From assembly GCA_016200675.1 (NCBI GenBank), contig JACQEH010000245.1, forward strand, positions 1 through 7,453: a stretch of 7,453 nucleotides of DNA, in the 5' to 3' direction. Of the stretch, positions 5,399 to 7,453 are shown piece by piece. The position numbers were made by a program, and so were the translations under genes. The notes beneath the pieces are model-generated. The model was not told the DNA's origin. It ran no database searches and was given only the letters and a program-made list of their open reading frames with translations. The number at the start of each line of letters is the position of its first letter. The first letter of the stretch is position 1. The DNA comes from Chloroflexota bacterium. GTDB lineage: Bacteria; Chloroflexota; Limnocylindria; Limnocylindrales; CSP1-4.

Positions 5399-7016
5399 CG
5401 CGCGCCCGAAGGCGTCTTTGCACAAAGACGCCTTCGACGCCCCGCCCTTCCGGCGGGTCCTGATCGCCAACCGCGGCGAGGTCGCGGTCCGCCTCATCCG
5501 CGCCTGCCACGAGATGGGGATGGAGGCGATCGGCGTCTACAGCGATGCCGACGCGGCTGCCGCCCACGTCCGCCTTGCCGACCGGGCCATCCGAATCGGC
5601 CAGTCCGCCCCGACCGAGAGCTACCTTCGGATCGAAGCGCTCATCGACGCGGCCCGGGAATCCGGAGCGGAGGCAGTCCATCCGGGGTATGGATTCCTGG
5701 CCGAGCGGGCGGCATTCGCCCGGGCGGTCGAGGAGGCCGGGTTGGTCTTCGTCGGCCCACCGTCGGCCACCATCGACGCCCTCGGCGACAAGCTCCACGC
5801 CCGCCGGACCGCGCGATCGGTCGGCGTCGAGGCCGTGCCCGGGACCCTGGAGCCCGCGCCCATCGACCGACCGGACCAGGTCGAGCGAATCATCGCCGAG
5901 GCCGAGGCCATCGGGTTCCCGCTCCTGGTCAAGGCGGCGGCAGGCGGCGGAGGCCGGGGGATGCGCCGCGTTCAGGCAGCGCGGGACCTGCCCGCGGCGC
6001 TCGTCTCGGGCTCGCGCGAGGCCGCTTCGGCATTCGGCGACGGGAGCGTCTACCTGGAGCGGGAGATCCGTCCGGCGCGCCACATCGAGGTCCAGCTACT
6101 TGGCGACGCGGGTGGGCGGGTCGTCGCCATCGGGGAGCGTGACTGCTCCCTCCAGCGACGGCACCAGAAGCTCGTCGAGGAGGCGCCGGCACCGGGCCTG
6201 ACCACCGCGGAACGCCGGCACCTGCACGAGCTGGCCGTGCGGGTCGCCGCAGCGGCCGGCCTCCGGAATGCGGCGACGGCCGAGTTCCTGCGGGCGCCGG
6301 ACGGCGCGTTCTACTTCCTCGAGGTCAACACCCGGCTCCAGGTGGAGCATGGGGTGACCGAGCTCGTTTCCGGACTCGACATCGTGCGCGAGCAGTTCAC
6401 GCTTGCCGCCGGTCGGCCGCTCTCGGCCGAGGCCGTGGCGGCGGCGGCCCAGGCGGCCCATCCGACGAGCCACGCCATCGAGGTCCGGCTGTCGGCGGAG
6501 GATCCCCGCCGGGACTTCGCGCCCGCGCCCGGCCGGGTCGCTCGCTGGACGATGCCCGCCGGGCCCGGCGTGCGGGTCGACACGGCGATCGAGTCCGGCG
6601 ACCGGATCCCGGCGGAATACGACAACCTCATCGCGAAGCTCATCGTTCACGCCGGCGACCGGGCGCGGACCCTCGATCGCCTCCGCCGCGCCCTTGACGA
6701 GACCGAGGTCGCGGGCATCCAGACGACCCTGCCCTTCCATCGATTCGTGGCCCGCGCCCCGTCGTTCCGGTCGGCCGAGCTGTCGACCAGCTGGGTCGAC
6801 GAGCACTGGGACGGCATGGCCGCCTTCGCCGAAGCCGCCCGCCGGGCCCAGCTCGCGGCCGGCCTGGCGGCCCTTGACGCGGCACCGGCGGCGGCCGCGA
6901 GCGGGGCACAGCCGCCCTCGCCGCGCCCGGCCGGCGGGCCGGGTGAACGTCGCCGGGGTGCCGGCGGCTGGCAGCGAGCCGGCCTGGCGACGGCGATCGA
7001 CCGTTGGCCGCGATGA
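5379..7016 (+). CDS. accC: Biotin carboxylase subunit of acyl-CoA carboxylase
   Basis: Biotin carboxylase uses ATP and bicarbonate to carboxylate biotin on the carrier protein. The 545 aa begin at ATG 5379, inside the last codons of the carboxyltransferase gene (20-bp overlap). Domains run in order: N-terminal ANRGEVAVR (30-38) and HPGYGFLAE (101-109); ATP-grasp with K138, K185 and glycine-rich GGGGRGM (189-195); ERDCSLQRRHQKLVEEAP (253-270); catalytic loop with E302, E315, N317, R319, Q321, E323; then the C-terminal domain to about 480. Three oddities: about 22 extra N-terminal residues encoded across a perfect hairpin; a Gly (G325) where the family normally has Pro in VEHPVTE; and a 65-residue Ala/Pro/Arg-rich tail ending WQRAGLATAIDRWPR beyond the usual ~450 aa. 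The tail may contact the other subunits. No carrier domain is fused; the next gene probably supplies it. Confidence 0.95.
   Translation: MATSRSDARPKASLHKDAFDAPPFRRVLIANRGEVAVRLIRACHEMGMEAIGVYSDADAAAAHVRLADRAIRIGQSAPTESYLRIEALIDAARESGAEAVHPGYGFLAERAAFARAVEEAGLVFVGPPSATIDALGDKLHARRTARSVGVEAVPGTLEPAPIDRPDQVERIIAEAEAIGFPLLVKAAAGGGGRGMRRVQAARDLPAALVSGSREAASAFGDGSVYLEREIRPARHIEVQLLGDAGGRVVAIGERDCSLQRRHQKLVEEAPAPGLTTAERRHLHELAVRVAAAAGLRNAATAEFLRAPDGAFYFLEVNTRLQVEHGVTELVSGLDIVREQFTLAAGRPLSAEAVAAAAQAAHPTSHAIEVRLSAEDPRRDFAPAPGRVARWTMPAGPGVRVDTAIESGDRIPAEYDNLIAKLIVHAGDRARTLDRLRRALDETEVAGIQTTLPFHRFVARAPSFRSAELSTSWVDEHWDGMAAFAEAARRAQLAAGLAALDAAPAAAASGAQPPSPRPAGGPGERRRGAGGWQRAGLATAIDRWPR
5407..5436. repeat. 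Candidate parS-like palindrome, copy 3, in a 14-bp-arm inverted repeat
   Basis: The arms, 5407-5420 and 5423-5436, are perfect reverse complements separated by CA. The centre GTCTTTGCACAAAGAC (5414-5429) matches the shared consensus at 15 of 16 positions. It lies at codons 10-20 of the biotin carboxylase gene, encoding SLHKD with TTG and AAA. The other five lysines of that protein are all AAG. It could act as a DNA site, or as an mRNA hairpin just after the start codon, or both. Confidence 0.6.
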
Positions 7017-7453
7017 TGCCCGACCCCGAGCCGGCGCCGGCGATCGGGGAGCCGAACCGGCCCATCGAGGATCCCCGGGGCTTCCGGGTGAGCCTGGCCG
7101 AGGGCGACGCGGGGGCCGGCCTGCCACCGCTCGTCGTGGCTCCCCCGACCGTGCCCTTGGCCCCGGTCGCCAGAATCGCCGGTCGCGGACCGCTCGGTGG
7201 GGCTGCCCGGCCGGGCGCGGCTCCGGCCCCCCGGGACCAGTCGAACGTGCTGGTCGATGGTCAATCGCGGCCGCTGACGCTTGAGGTCGTCGACGCGGTT
7301 CGGGCCGTGCTCGTCGAAGCAGGGGATGGTGGCCATCGGACGCGCGTCCTGCTCCTGCCGCCCGCAGCCGCGGCCGGCAGGGTCCGTGGCGTCGTCCGGC
7401 GCGAGGTCGTCGTCGATGGCTGGCGCGTGGAGGTCGAGGTTGAGCCGGCGGCC
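7013..7453 (+). CDS. Probable biotin carboxyl carrier subunit, 5' part (3' truncated)
   Basis: An open frame of 147 codons starts at ATG 7013 or the adjacent ATG 7016, overlapping the TGA of the biotin carboxylase gene (7014-7016), and runs off the window. Such a stop/start overlap indicates translational coupling; no clear ribosome site is seen. The visible part has a Pro/Ala-rich N-terminus (about 1-75), then SNVLVDGQSRPLTLEVVD and later RREVVVDGWRVEVEVEPA. These beta-rich segments resemble the region that precedes the biotinyl domain in acyl-CoA carboxylase carrier proteins. The diagnostic biotinylation motif (AMKM) would lie beyond the window, so the function rests mainly on position after the carboxyltransferase and biotin carboxylase genes and on that resemblance. 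Confidence 0.6.
   Translation, partial: MMPDPEPAPAIGEPNRPIEDPRGFRVSLAEGDAGAGLPPLVVAPPTVPLAPVARIAGRGPLGGAARPGAAPAPRDQSNVLVDGQSRPLTLEVVDAVRAVLVEAGDGGHRTRVLLLPPAAAAGRVRGVVRREVVVDGWRVEVEVEPAA

Noticed and set aside
1..7453. CRISPR arrays, insertion sequences, tRNA or rRNA genes
   Set aside because: No spaced repeat array, transposase, terminal inverted repeat pair or cloverleaf-like sequence was recognised.

Overview
This is a GC-rich bacterial chromosomal window with eight protein-coding genes, two of them cut by the window edges. The composition, the PccB-type acyl-CoA carboxylase with separate biotin carboxylase and carrier genes, and the style of the UbiA protein suggest a Chloroflexota lineage (perhaps Limnocylindria-like). 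That assignment is inference from memory of family members; no rRNA or marker gene is present to confirm it.

Layout. Left block, plus strand (1-1558): the tail of an unidentified protein, a UbiA-type membrane prenyltransferase, a spacer with five perfect 9-bp tandem repeats, and a small secreted or anchored protein of unknown function. A strong hairpin at 1601-1627 separates this block from the convergent genes. Middle block, minus strand: the chromosome-partitioning pair parA-parB (3487 down to 1717), overlapping by 8 bp, with parB probably starting at a TTG. Right block, plus strand, divergent from parA (3845 to window end): acyl-CoA carboxylase carboxyltransferase (PccB-like), biotin carboxylase, and the 5' part of a third gene that is probably the biotin carboxyl carrier subunit. 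All three overlap and read as one operon. The products would together carboxylate acetyl- or propionyl-CoA.

Main observation. A 16-bp palindrome with consensus GTCTTTGCGCAAAGAC occurs three times, each copy matching 15/16. One lies inside parB (2158-2173), one in the parA/carboxylase intergenic region (3768-3783), and one inside the start of the biotin carboxylase gene (5414-5429). Centre-to-centre distances are 1610 and 1646 bp. In both coding copies it forces TTG and AAA codons that are otherwise avoided in those genes, and the flanking bases change between copies while keeping the dyad symmetry. It is not the classical parS (TGTTTCACGTGAAACA), which I do not find here. Its length, symmetry and clustering around parAB make it a good candidate for a diverged parS centromere recognised by this ParB. 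The same intergenic region also holds a perfect DnaA box and an inverted near-copy 24 bp away, so the locus could be origin-proximal.
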